Source: an uncultured Clostridia bacterium
GTDB lineage: Bacteria > Bacillota > Clostridia > TANB77 > CAG-508
Length of the DNA: 36,468 nt
Direction: 5' to 3'
Assembly: GCA_947627755.1 (NCBI GenBank)
Contig: CANQXD010000016.1
Span: 1 to 36,468, forward strand
The notes below the pieces were generated by a model. It ran no database searches. It had not been told where the DNA came from and was given only the letters and a program-made list of their open reading frames with translations. Shown here piece after piece: positions 8,335-17,965 of the stretch. Position numbers and translations under genes: made by a program. The stretch's first letter is position 1; each line of letters opens with the position of its first letter.

Positions 8335-10580
8335 ATGAAAAACAAGCAAATTATAAAATTACTAATTGCAATAGATTTTCTTTTGACCTGTGCCTTTATT
8401 AGTTGTACTTCTATTTGCTATGCTGCCGATTTTCCAAGTTCATATAAACCTTATGTTGAAGAATTGCAAAAAAATCATCCAAGTTGGAATTTCGTTGCGC
8501 TATATACCAATTTAGATTGGAACTATGTAATAGCAAAAGAAAATGAATTTGGAAAAAACTTAGTACCAAAATCTTATTCAGATAGATGGAAAAATACAAC
8601 TCCTCGGACAATATAACGTAGAAGTAGATGCAGGTTGGGTAAATAGTTCTAAAATGGCGTTAGAATATTGCATGGATCCAAGAAATTTTTTAAATGATGT
8701 TCGAATTTTCCAATTTGAAGCATTATCCTTTGATGCTGCCACAAATAATAATTTAGATGGAGTTGAAAAAATACTATATGGAACTGAATTTTACAATACT
8801 TTGGTAGAATATTTAACAAGCACTGGAAGCAAGGTAGTAATGAACCAAAAATATTCCGATTTAATTTTATCAGCAGGAAGAACATCACGGAGTAAGTCCT
8901 TATCACTTAGCATCTCGTATTAAACAAGAAATGGGACCATTTTTGTCGAACAGTTCAATTAGTGGAACAGTTCCAGGTTATGAAGGGTTATACAATTTTT
9001 ATAATATTGGAGCCACTAGCTCAAATGAGCCGTTGGGCGCTATTAAAAATGGACTTGAATATGCTAGAGACGGAAAAGGAGCAAGTCAAGAAACCAAAGC
9101 CAAATATCTTCTTCCTTGGAATACCAAAGAAAGAGCCATTACTGGTGGTGCCATTTTTATAGGCTCTAGTTATATTAACGTAGGACAAAATAATTTGTAT
9201 TTGCAAAAATTTCATGTTACTTCTAATTCCTCACAAGAACTATTTTGGCATCAATATATGACAAATGTGCTAGCACCTTATAGCGAGTCTAGTTCTATTT
9301 ATCGTGGATATTCTTCTACAGGAATTTTAAACAATAGCATGACTTTTATTATTCCAGTTTATAACAATATGCCAGAGACACTATGCCAAAATCCTAATAT
9401 TTTGGAAAGTGATTTTATAGACGATAACACAAGAGTATATGCTGATGTTCAAAATACTCTAAACATTCGAACAGGACCATCTACTTCTTATGAATCTTTA
9501 ATTCAAATAGATAGAAATGTGATTATGACAAGAATTGCGAAAGGAAGACAAGCAGGTGAATTATGGGACAAGGTATTACTTCCTAATGGAATGGTTGGCT
9601 ATGCCTTTTCTAATTATTTAAAAGAAGCTCCTAACGTTCAAATTGAAAATATTACATTATCAGTAGAAAATGAAAAAATGAAAAAAGGAGATACGCAAAA
9701 AGTAGCAATTTCTATTTCACCAGAAGAAGCTAAAAACCATGAAATTTATTATGAAAGTAGCATGCCAAATGTGGCAAGTATAGATGAAAAAGGAAATATA
9801 GTTGCTTTATCTTCTGGAACTACAGTCATTACAGCAAAAGCAAAAGAAAATAATGTAACAGCTAGCATTACAATACAAGTTTACACACCAATTACCGATA
9901 TGCAAGTAAATAATGAAAGTATTGTATTACAAGAAGGAAATACTTTTGTAATTACACCTATTTTTACACCAGTAGATGCTGACACTCAAAATGTAACATA
10001 TACTTCTGAAAAGCCAGAAATTGCAAGTGTAGATAGAGATGGAACAGTAACTGCAGAGCAAAAAGGTAACACTAAAATTATTGTGCAAACAGAGGATAAG
10101 CAATTTACAAAAGAAGTACAAGTTACAGTTGTTCCAAAATTACAAGAGGGAGAAATTGTCTTTGACGAGAATTTAAGAGTCGAGCAAAATATGATTAGTG
10201 GTTGGAATTTAGAGGAAATGACTGTAAAACAAATAAAAGAAAAAATACAAACTTCTTATACCATTAAAATTTTTAATTATGAAGGCAAAGAATTGAATGA
10301 TGACCAAACAGTTGGTACAGGTGGAAAAATTCAATTTGTAGATGAAAACAATGTGGTTAAAATGGAATATTATATTCTTATTTATGGAGATGTAAGTGGA
10401 GATGCAAAAATCAATAGTATAGACTTATTACGAGTGCAAAGGCATATATTAGAATTAGAAAGATTACAAGGAATTTTTTATCTTGCAGGTGGAACAAGCA
10501 AAAATGGAAGAAATCCTACTTCTTTTGATATGTTAAAAATTCAAAGACATATTTTAGAATTACAAGAAATTGAACAATAG
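8335..10580 (+). CDS. Secreted glucosaminidase-like enzyme with SH3, Big2 and dockerin domains; needs two +1 frameshifts
   Basis: Reading with single-base skips at 8605 and 8888 gives a continuous protein of about 747 residues. Order: signal peptide (about 1-31); a peptidoglycan glucosaminidase-like region typical of Clostridia (SYKPYVEELQKNHPSW; EALSFDAATNNN; then SGVSPYHLASRIKQEMGPFL with the likely catalytic Glu in RIKQEMG); a bacterial SH3 domain (LNIRTGPSTSYESLIQID); two Big2-like Ig domains; and a C-terminal dockerin (GDVSGDAKINSIDLLRVQRH, second half without the canonical Asp loop). Zero-frame reading stops at 8616 and, in the second frame, at 8923. Both breaks lie inside the conserved catalytic region and both are an extra C before GGA after CCT or TCA. 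No other damage is visible, which argues against decay. Confidence 0.85.
8602..8608 (+). other. Candidate +1 frameshift site CCT-CGG-A
   Basis: Zero frame: ACT CCT CGG ACA ATA TAA, stop at 8614-8616. The +1 reading ACT CCT (C) GGA CAA TAT AAC GTA continues as GQYNVEVDAGWV, the expected family sequence. The preceding codon here is Pro rather than Ser. Confidence 0.65.
8885..8891 (+). other. Candidate +1 frameshift site TCA-CGG-A
   Basis: Zero frame: ACA TCA CGG AGT AAG. The +1 reading ACA TCA (C) GGA GTA AGT CCT TAT CAC gives TSGVSPYHLASR, the conserved glucosaminidase motif. Same heptamer as in gpsA. Confidence 0.7.
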
Positions 10581-10611
10581 ATAATGTCTATAACGAGAAA
10601 GGAATGTGAAA

Positions 10612-11889
10612 ATGAAATATAAAATAGGAATCATTGTAATTTTATTTTTCCTTGTATTTACTACTATAACATTAGCACAAACACAAGTTAATATTATATT
10701 AGAAAAAGAGCAAATTGAAAAAGAGGAAGAAATTAGTTTTAAAATACAAATAATAGACATACAAATTGCTGCTTGTACTTTAGAAATCTATTTTGACCAA
10801 GACAAATTAGAATATAGTAAAGGTCCAGAAAATTCTAATTATAGCAACAATCGAATTGTTGCTACTTGGTTTTCGGAAAACGGAAAAAATCAAGATAAAC
10901 TAGAAATAGGAAATTTTGTATTAAAAGCCAAAGAAGAAGGAACAGCAAGTATTGTAGTAACAGGAGAGTTTTATAATGAAAATGGAGAAAGCATTAAAAT
11001 AGACAATAAACAAGTTTCTGTTAAAATAGGAAATCAAGAAGAAACGATTTTAAATGAAAAATTGCAAAAGCAAGAAGAAACGATTAGCTTAAATGAAGAA
11101 CTTCCAATACAAGAGGAAAGTAACCAAACGAATCCAAGTAGTGCTAATTTAAAAGTATTAAGATTAAACCAAGAAGGAATTAGCCCACAATTTCAAAAAG
11201 AGGTAAAACAATATTATATCGTTGTTAATCATTTTGTAGAAAATTTAGATGTAACAGCAATTTCAGAAAACGAAAAAGCTAGCGTAACTATTACCGGAAA
11301 CAAAAATTTACAATTAGGAAAAAATACAATTACCATTCATGTCGTATCAGAAGATGGTACAAAAGAGGAAAATTACCAAATTTTTGTAACAAAAACACAA
11401 AATATAGAAGCGGCAAATACCAATTTAGAAACTCTTGCTATTCAAGAAGCAATGTTATATCCTTCTTTTGACAATAATACGTTAAATTACGAAGCCAATA
11501 TCCCTTTTACTACTGAAAAAATCAACCTTCTTGCCATTGCACAAAACCCAAATGCAAAAGTTGAGATTCAAGGAAATGGTGCTATGCAGGTTGGAGATAA
11601 TGTTGTGAAGGTTGTGGTAACTGCAACAGATGGAATAACAAACAAAATATATGAAATAGTAGTGCACAGAAGAAACGAGGAAGAACAGACGCAATATGAA
11701 GAAGAAACGAAGGTAGAAGCGGAAAAATTATCAACGATTTTAGAAGAGCAAGAAGCAAATAGCAAAAAAGAAGAAATACAAGAGGAACAAAAAGAAAATG
11801 CAAAATGGTGGATTTTAGGTGTTATTGTAGCTATTGCTCTTATTGGTGGCATTCTTTATATTGTTAGAAAACGAAAAAATATTGACTAA
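10612..11889 (+). CDS. Membrane-anchored cohesin and cadherin-like beta-sandwich protein
   Basis: 425 residues. Signal peptide (about 1-23, ending TLAQTQ); a cohesin-like domain (about 24-145: ISFKIQIIDIQIAACTLEIY, then FDQDKLEYSKGP); a Glu/Gln-rich spacer; two cadherin-like beta-sandwich repeats (about 180-265 and 272-355) each with the family pattern SPQF/YPSFDNNTLNYE and ITIHVVSEDGT/VKVVVTATDGI; a Glu-rich stretch; and a C-terminal membrane helix WWILGVIVAIALIGGILYIV with a basic tail. There is no LPXTG. It probably displays a cohesin that captures the dockerin enzyme encoded 31 bases upstream. GAAAGGA is spaced 8 bases from the ATG at 10612, so this start is preferred over the GTG at 10606. 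Confidence 0.83.
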   Translation: MKYKIGIIVILFFLVFTTITLAQTQVNIILEKEQIEKEEEISFKIQIIDIQIAACTLEIYFDQDKLEYSKGPENSNYSNNRIVATWFSENGKNQDKLEIGNFVLKAKEEGTASIVVTGEFYNENGESIKIDNKQVSVKIGNQEETILNEKLQKQEETISLNEELPIQEESNQTNPSSANLKVLRLNQEGISPQFQKEVKQYYIVVNHFVENLDVTAISENEKASVTITGNKNLQLGKNTITIHVVSEDGTKEENYQIFVTKTQNIEAANTNLETLAIQEAMLYPSFDNNTLNYEANIPFTTEKINLLAIAQNPNAKVEIQGNGAMQVGDNVVKVVVTATDGITNKIYEIVVHRRNEEEQTQYEEETKVEAEKLSTILEEQEANSKKEEIQEEQKENAKWWILGVIVAIALIGGILYIVRKRKNID

Positions 11890-11910
11890 TTATGTAAAAT
11901 GTGATATACT
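11882..11910 (+). promoter_or_regulatory. Sigma-A promoter overlapping a stop codon
   Basis: TTGACT at 11882-11887, a 17-base spacer and TATACT at 11905-11910. The -35 box includes bases of the last codons of the preceding gene. It drives the orphan at 11977. Confidence 0.8.
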
Positions 11911-11976
11911 TTAGTTAGTAACAAAGTAAAAGTAGCAAATTGTTTAAATTTCAAAAAACAAGAGGAGGATTACAAT

Positions 11977-12429
11977 ATGAGTGAAATTGGTGAAAGAGCA
12001 GAAAAAATTTGGAGGGAACAGACTGAAATAATAAGACGGAAAAAGGAGTTAAGATCACAGGTAAAAGATTGTACTAACCTCATTTTAGATGTTTTTGGAG
12101 CGTCCAATGAGCTATACTATGTTTCAACAGTTGCCGTTTATTATGACTATAATAAATGCCTAGTAGTGTGTGGAGCGCAATTATGTGACAACAATACTGA
12201 TGAAACAGACTATACAATTCATGAATCCGTTGAAGATGAAAAAATAATGGCAGCTATGAATAATGTGAACGCATGCCAGATTTCAGATTGTGGAATTAAT
12301 GCCAGAATTTATAATCTATTAGCATCAGATCCACAAGTAACGAAGTATTTTGAAGTTACATTATATAAAGACTGTGGAATGATGATAATAATAAAAAGGC
12401 GTCCAGAAAAAGATGTAACACTCGATTAA
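11977..12429 (+). CDS. Orphan small protein, Cys-rich, with an in-frame CGG codon
   Basis: 150 residues with no recognised family. The N-terminal 35 residues are a charged helix (KIWREQTEIIRRKKELRSQ); the rest is a mixed alpha/beta domain with seven cysteines (for example CLVVCGAQLCD and NACQISDCG). No signal peptide. AGAGGAGG at 11960-11967 supports the start. It is monocistronic, with its own consensus promoter and a terminator. Codon 21 is CGG (12037-12039, AGA CGG AAA) and must be read as a sense codon because +1 reading stops four codons later. Arginine use (AGG, CGG) differs slightly from the conserved neighbours. Confidence 0.72.
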   Translation: MSEIGERAEKIWREQTEIIRRKKELRSQVKDCTNLILDVFGASNELYYVSTVAVYYDYNKCLVVCGAQLCDNNTDETDYTIHESVEDEKIMAAMNNVNACQISDCGINARIYNLLASDPQVTKYFEVTLYKDCGMMIIIKRRPEKDVTLD

Positions 12430-12482
12430 ACAATTTGCGAAAACGAGGAGCCAGAAGAATAAGGCATCTCAACAAAAGTTAA

Positions 12483-12533
12483 AATAAACCCTTCTAATGA
12501 AACAAATTTGTTTTGTTAGGAGGGTTTATTTTT
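12483..12533 (+). terminator. Rho-independent terminator
   Basis: AATAAACCCTTCTAA pairs with TTAGGAGGGTTTATT across an 18-base loop, followed by T residues. Confidence 0.88.
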
Positions 12534-12558
12534 ATATAGAAAAATTTTATAAAATCAC

Positions 12559-12587
12559 TTGTACTTTTTCTCATTTGCCTATATAAT
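12559..12587 (+). promoter_or_regulatory. Sigma-A promoter of pta
   Basis: TTGTAC at 12559-12564, a 17-base spacer and TATAAT at 12582-12587, about 35 bases before the pta start codon. Confidence 0.8.
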
Positions 12588-12622
12588 AATATAGTATTTA
12601 AAGCAAAGGAGGAAGTAGTTTT

Positions 12623-13621
12623 ATGTCTTTTATTGAAGATATTAAGCAAAGAGCAAAACAAGATATAAAAACAATCGTATTACCAGAAAGTAATGATTTG
12701 CGTGTTTTAAAAGCAACAGAACAAATACTAAAAGAAGGATATGCAGATATTATTTTAATAGGAAACAAAGAAAAAGTAGAAACATTTGCAAAAGAAAATG
12801 AAGTAAATCTTACAGGGGCAAAAATAGTAGATCCACAAACAAGTGAAAAATTTAGTTTCTATGCAAATGAATTTTATGAATTAAGAAAAGCAAAAGGAAT
12901 GACCTTAGAAAAAGCAAAAGAATATATGAAAGACTACGTTTATTTTGGAATGATGATGGTAAAAGAAAAAGATGCGGATGGTTTAGTATCTGGTGCTTGT
13001 CATTCTACTGCAGACACATTAAGACCAGCTTTGCAAATTTTAAAAACAGCGCCTAATACAAAACTTGTTTCTGCCTTCTTTTTAATGGTAGTTCCAAATT
13101 GTGAATATGGAGAACAAGGAGCATTTGTATTTGGAGATTGTGGTTTAAATGAATATCCAGACCCAGAAGCATTATCAGAAATTGCAATTTCTTCAGCAAA
13201 AAGTTTTGAACAATTAGTAGGAAAACAGCCCAAAGTTGCAATGCTTTCATATTCATCTTATGGAAGTGCTCACTCACCACTTACTGATAAAGTAGTAGAA
13301 GCAACCAAAATTTTAAAAGAAAAAATGCCAGATTTAGTAGCAGATGGAGAATTACAATTAGATGCTGCCATTATTCCAGAAATTGCCGCATCTAAAGCAC
13401 CGGGAAGTCCATTGGAAGGAAAAGCTAATACCTTAATTTTTCCAGATTTAGATGCAGGAAACATTGGTTATAAATTAGTACAAAGGTTAGCAAAAGCAGA
13501 AGCTTATGGACCACTTTGCCAAGGAATTGCAAGACCAGTAAATGATTTATCAAGAGGTTGTTCTTCAGAAGATATTGCAGGAGTAATTGCAATAACAGCA
13601 GTGCAAGCACAGAATAGTTAA
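12623..13621 (+). CDS. pta: Phosphate acetyltransferase
   Basis: Converts acetyl-CoA and phosphate to acetyl phosphate and CoA; with acetate kinase it yields ATP and acetate. The 332-residue product is the short, single-domain form. Family signatures include IVLPESNDLRVLKATEQILK near 18-37, DADGLVSGACHSTADTLRP near 118-136, and the C-terminal FPDLDAGNIGYKLVQRLAKA near 274-293, followed by GPLCQGIARPVNDLSRGCS. AAAGGAGG at 12605-12612 precedes the ATG. Two acetate kinase genes follow at 13721 and 15097, so the pathway is encoded as a block. Confidence 0.97.
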   Translation: MSFIEDIKQRAKQDIKTIVLPESNDLRVLKATEQILKEGYADIILIGNKEKVETFAKENEVNLTGAKIVDPQTSEKFSFYANEFYELRKAKGMTLEKAKEYMKDYVYFGMMMVKEKDADGLVSGACHSTADTLRPALQILKTAPNTKLVSAFFLMVVPNCEYGEQGAFVFGDCGLNEYPDPEALSEIAISSAKSFEQLVGKQPKVAMLSYSSYGSAHSPLTDKVVEATKILKEKMPDLVADGELQLDAAIIPEIAASKAPGSPLEGKANTLIFPDLDAGNIGYKLVQRLAKAEAYGPLCQGIARPVNDLSRGCSSEDIAGVIAITAVQAQNS

Positions 13622-13720
13622 TAAAATAAAACAAGTAATTTAATAGCAGAAAGAATAATAAAAAAGCAAAAACAAACAATATCCTTAGAGATATAACAAA
13701 AATGAAAGGAGAAAAATAAA

Positions 13721-14920
13721 ATGAAAATTTTAGTCTTAAACAGTGGAAGTTCATCCCTAAAATATCAACTAATTGATATGGAAAACGAACAAGTATTAGC
13801 AAAAGGAAACTATGAAAGAATAGGCTCAAAAGATTCTTTTGTAACACATAAAGTAGGAAGTGAAAAATACAAATACGAAAGAGAAGCAAAAAATCATGAA
13901 GAAGCAATTTCTTTTGTATTATCACAATTTACAGACAGCGAGCATGGAGTTATCTCTTCTTTAGATGAAATAACAGCTGTAGGGCATAGAGTTGTTCATG
14001 GAGGAGAAAAATTCAACAAATCTGTTGTAATTACAGATGAAGTAAAAGAAACAATTAGAGAGTGCATTCCATTAGCACCACTTCATAACCCAGCAGCATT
14101 AACAGGAATAGAAGCATGTGAAAAAGTAATGCCAGGTAAGAAAAATGTAGCTGTATTTGATACAGCATTCCATCAAACAATTCCAGAAGAAAGATATATT
14201 TATCCAATTCCATATCAATATTATGAAAAATATGGAATTAGAAAATACGGTTTCCATGGAACTTCTCACAGATACGTATCTGCAAGAGTAGCAGAGTTAG
14301 TAGGAAAACCAGTAGAAAACTTAAAAACAATCGTATGCCATTTAGGACAAGGAGCAAGTCTATGTGCTGTAGAAAATGGTAAATCAGTAGATACATCTAT
14401 GGGCTTCACACCACTTGCAGGAATTGCTATGGGAACAAGAAGTGGAGACTTAGATCCATCTATAGTAACATTCTTAATGAAAAAAGAAAACTTATCAGCA
14501 GATGAAGTAGAAAACATTTTAAATAAAAAATCAGGACTACTTGGAATTTCAGGAATATCTGCCGATAACCGTGATTTACTAGAATCAATAGAAAAAAACG
14601 ATGAAAATGCAAAAAGAGCAAGTATTGCAATGGAAACTTATTGCTATATTATTGCACAATATATTGCAAAATACGCAGTAGCTATGAATGGTGTAGATGT
14701 CATTGCATTTGCAGGAGGAGTAGGAGAAAGAGGACCAGACGAAAGAAAAATGATATGTGAACACTTAACATGGATGGGTGTAAAATTAGATTTAGAAGCA
14801 AATAACGTAAAAGCAGAAGAAAGAGAAATCTCAAGCAAAGACTCAAAAGTAAAAGTATGGATAGTTCCAACTGAAGAAGAATTGATGATTGCAAGAGATA
14901 CAAGAGATTTAATAAAATAG
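13721..14920 (+). CDS. ackA: Acetate kinase, paralogue 1
   Basis: Makes ATP and acetate from acetyl phosphate and ADP. The 399-residue product is full length. Active-site residues align with the Methanosarcina enzyme shifted by one: Asn7/Ser10/Ser12, Arg90 in GHRVVHGG, His122 in LHNPAA, Asp147 in FDTAFHQT and His179 in YGFHGTSHR. The position of Asn211 is Gln210 (HLGQGAS). A second paralogue follows; 54 bases (14180-14233) are identical in both. AAAGGAG precedes the ATG. The stop codon abuts a 55-bp palindromic repeat. Confidence 0.97.
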   Translation: MKILVLNSGSSSLKYQLIDMENEQVLAKGNYERIGSKDSFVTHKVGSEKYKYEREAKNHEEAISFVLSQFTDSEHGVISSLDEITAVGHRVVHGGEKFNKSVVITDEVKETIRECIPLAPLHNPAALTGIEACEKVMPGKKNVAVFDTAFHQTIPEERYIYPIPYQYYEKYGIRKYGFHGTSHRYVSARVAELVGKPVENLKTIVCHLGQGASLCAVENGKSVDTSMGFTPLAGIAMGTRSGDLDPSIVTFLMKKENLSADEVENILNKKSGLLGISGISADNRDLLESIEKNDENAKRASIAMETYCYIIAQYIAKYAVAMNGVDVIAFAGGVGERGPDERKMICEHLTWMGVKLDLEANNVKAEEREISSKDSKVKVWIVPTEEELMIARDTRDLIK

Positions 14921-14975
14921 AACAGGAGGGACGCCCCTTTTCGTTCCATTTTGGAACGCTGGGGACACCCCTTCT
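14921..14975. repeat. 55-bp palindromic intergenic element, copy 2
   Basis: Begins at the base after the ackA stop. Same sequence as 732-786 except that the central hairpin loop is inverted (ATTTT in place of AAAAT) and one T is G. Its core is GTTCC-ATTTT-GGAAC. It sits between the two acetate kinase genes. Confidence 0.8.
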
Positions 14976-15096
14976 TTTTTTATATAGTGAAAAAGATGTT
15001 AATTTATAAAAAACAAACTATCTATATAAAATAATTAAAAAACTATTGTCTTTTTTCACAATTTATGGATATAATAAGAAAAAAAGAGGAGGAAAT

Positions 15097-16293
15097 ATGA
15101 AAATATTAGTTATTAACTGTGGAAGTTCATCTTTAAAATATCAGTTAATTGATATGGAAAATGAACAAGTATTAGCCAAAGGAAATTATGAAAGAATTGG
15201 TCAAAATAATAGCTTTTTAACACATAAAGTAAATAATGAAAAATATGTATTAGAAAATCCAGTACCAAACCATGAGCAAGCATTAGAATTTATGTTAAAA
15301 CAATTACTACATGAGGAATATGGTGTAATTAAATCTTTAGATGAAGTAAATGCGATTGGACATAGAGTCCCACATGGAACCGACCTATTTGATAAATCTG
15401 TTTTAATTACAGATGAAGTGATTAAAGAAATTGCAAGTTGCAAAGAGCTTGCACCAATTCATACACCACCAATTTTAAATGGAATCTATGCATGCAAAAA
15501 GGTAATACCAAATAAACCAATGGTAGCTGTATTTGACACTGCATTTCATCAAACCATTCCAGAAGAAAGATATATTTATCCAATTCCATATCAATATTAT
15601 GAAAAATATAAAATGCGTAAATATGGCTTTCATGGAACTTCTCATCGCTATGTCTCAAACCGCTTAGCAGAGCTTATGAACAAAGATATTAAAAACTTAA
15701 AAATTGTAGTATGTCATTTAGGACAAGGAGCAAGTCTATGCGCAGTTGATGGTGGAAAATCAGTAGATACTTCTATGGGAATGACACCAGTTTCTGGCAT
15801 TATGATGTGTGCAAGAAGTGGCGATTTGGATCCATCTATTGTAACATTTTTAATGAAAAAGGAAAATTTGTCACCTGACGAAGTAGAAGATATTTTAAAT
15901 AAAAAATCAGGAGTTCTTGGCATTTCAGGAGTAAGCCCAGATTTTAGAGATATTGAAAAAGCAGCAGAAGAAGGAAATGAAAAAGCAAAATTAGCAAGAG
16001 ATGCTTATTGCTATAATGTAGCACAATATATTGCAAAATATGCTGTTTCTATGAATGGAATAGATGCTATTGCATTTACTGCAGGTGTAGGAGAAAATCA
16101 AATTAGTATCAGAGAGTGCATTTGTAAACGTTTGGAATGGATGGGAGTAGAAATTGATAAAGAAGCAAATCAAGTAAAAGGTGAAGAGCAAGAAATTTCT
16201 ACTAAAACCTCAAAAGTAAAAGTATGGGTTGTACCAACAAACGAAGAGTTAGTAATTGCAAGAGATACGAAAGCAATTGTTGAAAGTTTATAA
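15097..16293 (+). CDS. Acetate kinase, paralogue 2
   Basis: 398 residues, strongly similar to the preceding acetate kinase over its whole length. It keeps the Arg (GHRV), Asp (FDTAFHQT), His (YGFHGTSHR) and Arg (RSGDLDP) residues and the same Gln in HLGQGAS. It diverges near the substrate pocket: [10 protein letters not shown] for [20 protein letters not shown] for PLHNPAALTG, and MMCARSGD for AMGTRSGD. These changes may alter substrate choice, for example toward propionyl or butyryl phosphate, but this is inference. AGAGGAGG at 15086-15093 favours the ATG at 15097 over longer in-frame starts. It is set off from the first copy by the palindromic repeat. Confidence 0.92.
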   Translation: MKILVINCGSSSLKYQLIDMENEQVLAKGNYERIGQNNSFLTHKVNNEKYVLENPVPNHEQALEFMLKQLLHEEYGVIKSLDEVNAIGHRVPHGTDLFDKSVLITDEVIKEIASCKELAPIHTPPILNGIYACKKVIPNKPMVAVFDTAFHQTIPEERYIYPIPYQYYEKYKMRKYGFHGTSHRYVSNRLAELMNKDIKNLKIVVCHLGQGASLCAVDGGKSVDTSMGMTPVSGIMMCARSGDLDPSIVTFLMKKENLSPDEVEDILNKKSGVLGISGVSPDFRDIEKAAEEGNEKAKLARDAYCYNVAQYIAKYAVSMNGIDAIAFTAGVGENQISIRECICKRLEWMGVEIDKEANQVKGEEQEISTKTSKVKVWVVPTNEELVIARDTKAIVESL

Positions 16294-16331
16294 CAAATTA
16301 AAATATAAAGTTTATAAAATTTTTAAAATAA

Positions 16332-16380
16332 AAAATGATGCTATAAAAAGGTTAATTACTTGACAAATAGCATCTTTTTT
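16332..16380 (+). terminator. Terminator after the acetate kinase pair
   Basis: GATGCTAT at 16337-16344 pairs with ATAGCATC at 16367-16374, followed by a T run. The loop and 3' arm overlap the next gene's -35 box. Confidence 0.75.
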
Positions 16381-16388
16381 GTTATTAT
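16360..16388 (+). promoter_or_regulatory. Sigma-A promoter overlapping the terminator
   Basis: TTGACA at 16360-16365, a 17-base spacer and TATTAT at 16383-16388. The promoter of the orphan at 16434 is nested in the upstream terminator, so readthrough and initiation could affect each other. Confidence 0.8.
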
Positions 16389-16433
16389 GTTAATGCAACT
16401 TTTGTAAAATACAAATTATAAGGAGGACTTTTT

Positions 16434-17729
16434 ATGGAAATTTCCAGAAAAGACATAAAGTGTAAAGAAATTACAGATAAAGTTGAGCGACTAACCAGTT
16501 CTATTAGGCGGTTTATCCAACTTGCAAACCAAAAATTGCCTCAAAATGCAAAACTGAATAAAGAAACTTTCGTTATTACACAAAAAAGTGAATATGCTTT
16601 TTTAGATGATGGAAACACACATTGTGACGGATTTGCTTATAACATTTTTTGGTGTTATACGAATGTGAAGCAAGAAGTAAACAAAGAAAATGTAATTAAT
16701 TTAACTCAGCAAAATGCAGTTACTTTCACTTTGGAGTGCAAAGAAAGATGTTATGACCATAGTATGTCTAAAACATCCATATTTTTCCTATTGTTTTTCA
16801 AAGCAGATGGTTCTGATAGGGCAGAAAGAATTGATTACATTAATAACAATTATGATGAAAATGCACTTTTTAAACCTTACGAAATTATGCAGGTGGTATG
16901 GAGAGTAAGAAATGCTTTAGGATTAAATCCTAACTATATTTCTGAAAATGCCAAAAGTTTTGAAGAATTTGCAGAAAACTTCAAAGAAGAACCAATTACA
17001 TTTGAAACCAAAGAGTCATATATCAAGCTAAAAAATGAACTTACAAAAGGAATAGAAGGTAAGATGCAAAAGTTCATAGAACAAATAAATCGCTTTGCCA
17101 TTCTGGTAAATTTTTATTTTACATTTTCATCTAAAATACTAACATTGGAAGATATAAAGAATTTTTTAGCATTGAATGCAGAAACAGAAGAAGTAATAGG
17201 CTTGAAATCAAAAGAGAGTTTTTCTAAATTTTATTACATAGTAGAAAAATTCCTTTGCAAACCTTTTCTAACTGCTAAAGAGTATGAGTATTTTCCTAAA
17301 GCATTTTTGATGTTAGAAGATGCTCATGATACGTTTCATGATAATGAGCAAGAGAATTCTTTTTTTCTTGCTGATTGCATAAAATGTACTATCGGATATT
17401 CCTATTTCAACGATTCTATTTTTTTAAAAAGTGGAATTGAAAAAAATTGGTATCCAAGGTTGCTATATTTCAGCTATTACATTTCAAAAAATTCTAAGGA
17501 GGAATATTACACCATTAGTTTAACCAGCTGTGAAGGAAGTTTTCGAAAAAATTATATGAAGGTAATAGAAGCAACAGATTTAAATAAACTTCTTACTACA
17601 GAAAATGCAATAAGAATTGCTAAATGGTTAGAAGAAATTTGTGCTAAGACAGAATTAATTAATTATTATAGTGCTCAAATTAACCAGAAAAAAGTAAAAA
17701 ACTTTACACCTTCACATGAAATCAACTGA
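16434..17729 (+). CDS. Orphan 431-residue protein with an in-frame CGG codon
   Basis: No family recognised. The product looks cytoplasmic (no signal peptide or clear membrane helix), rich in aromatic residues and Lys/Glu, with probable helical stretches at about 5-40 and 185-225 and cysteines spread through the chain. It has its own consensus promoter, AAGGAGG at 16421-16427, and a terminator, so it is monocistronic. Codon 26 is CGG (16509-16511, AGG CGG TTT), which must be read in frame because +1 reading meets a stop. Like the orphans at 5649 and 11977, its CGG lies in the first 40 codons. Confidence 0.75.
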   Translation: MEISRKDIKCKEITDKVERLTSSIRRFIQLANQKLPQNAKLNKETFVITQKSEYAFLDDGNTHCDGFAYNIFWCYTNVKQEVNKENVINLTQQNAVTFTLECKERCYDHSMSKTSIFFLLFFKADGSDRAERIDYINNNYDENALFKPYEIMQVVWRVRNALGLNPNYISENAKSFEEFAENFKEEPITFETKESYIKLKNELTKGIEGKMQKFIEQINRFAILVNFYFTFSSKILTLEDIKNFLALNAETEEVIGLKSKESFSKFYYIVEKFLCKPFLTAKEYEYFPKAFLMLEDAHDTFHDNEQENSFFLADCIKCTIGYSYFNDSIFLKSGIEKNWYPRLLYFSYYISKNSKEEYYTISLTSCEGSFRKNYMKVIEATDLNKLLTTENAIRIAKWLEEICAKTELINYYSAQINQKKVKNFTPSHEIN

Positions 17730-17795
17730 TTTTATAAAGTATTTTAAATCATTTCACAATGAAATCTAAATTATACTTTCACTAAAAATAATCTC

Positions 17796-17833
17796 AAAAA
17801 ACCTAGGGTATTATCAATATCCTAGGTTTTTCA
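17796..17833 (+). terminator. Rho-independent terminator
   Basis: AAAAACCTAGG and CCTAGGTTTTT form a perfect 11-bp stem with a 13-base loop and a T tail. Confidence 0.92.
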
Positions 17834-17965
17834 TATTTCTTATAAATTTATTAAATATCTTTTCTTTTTTTCAAAAAAATGATATAATAAAAAATGTCTA
17901 AATAATAGGAAGTTTACATATAAGTTAATGAATATGGCATAAATCACTAAGGAGATGAATATGCA

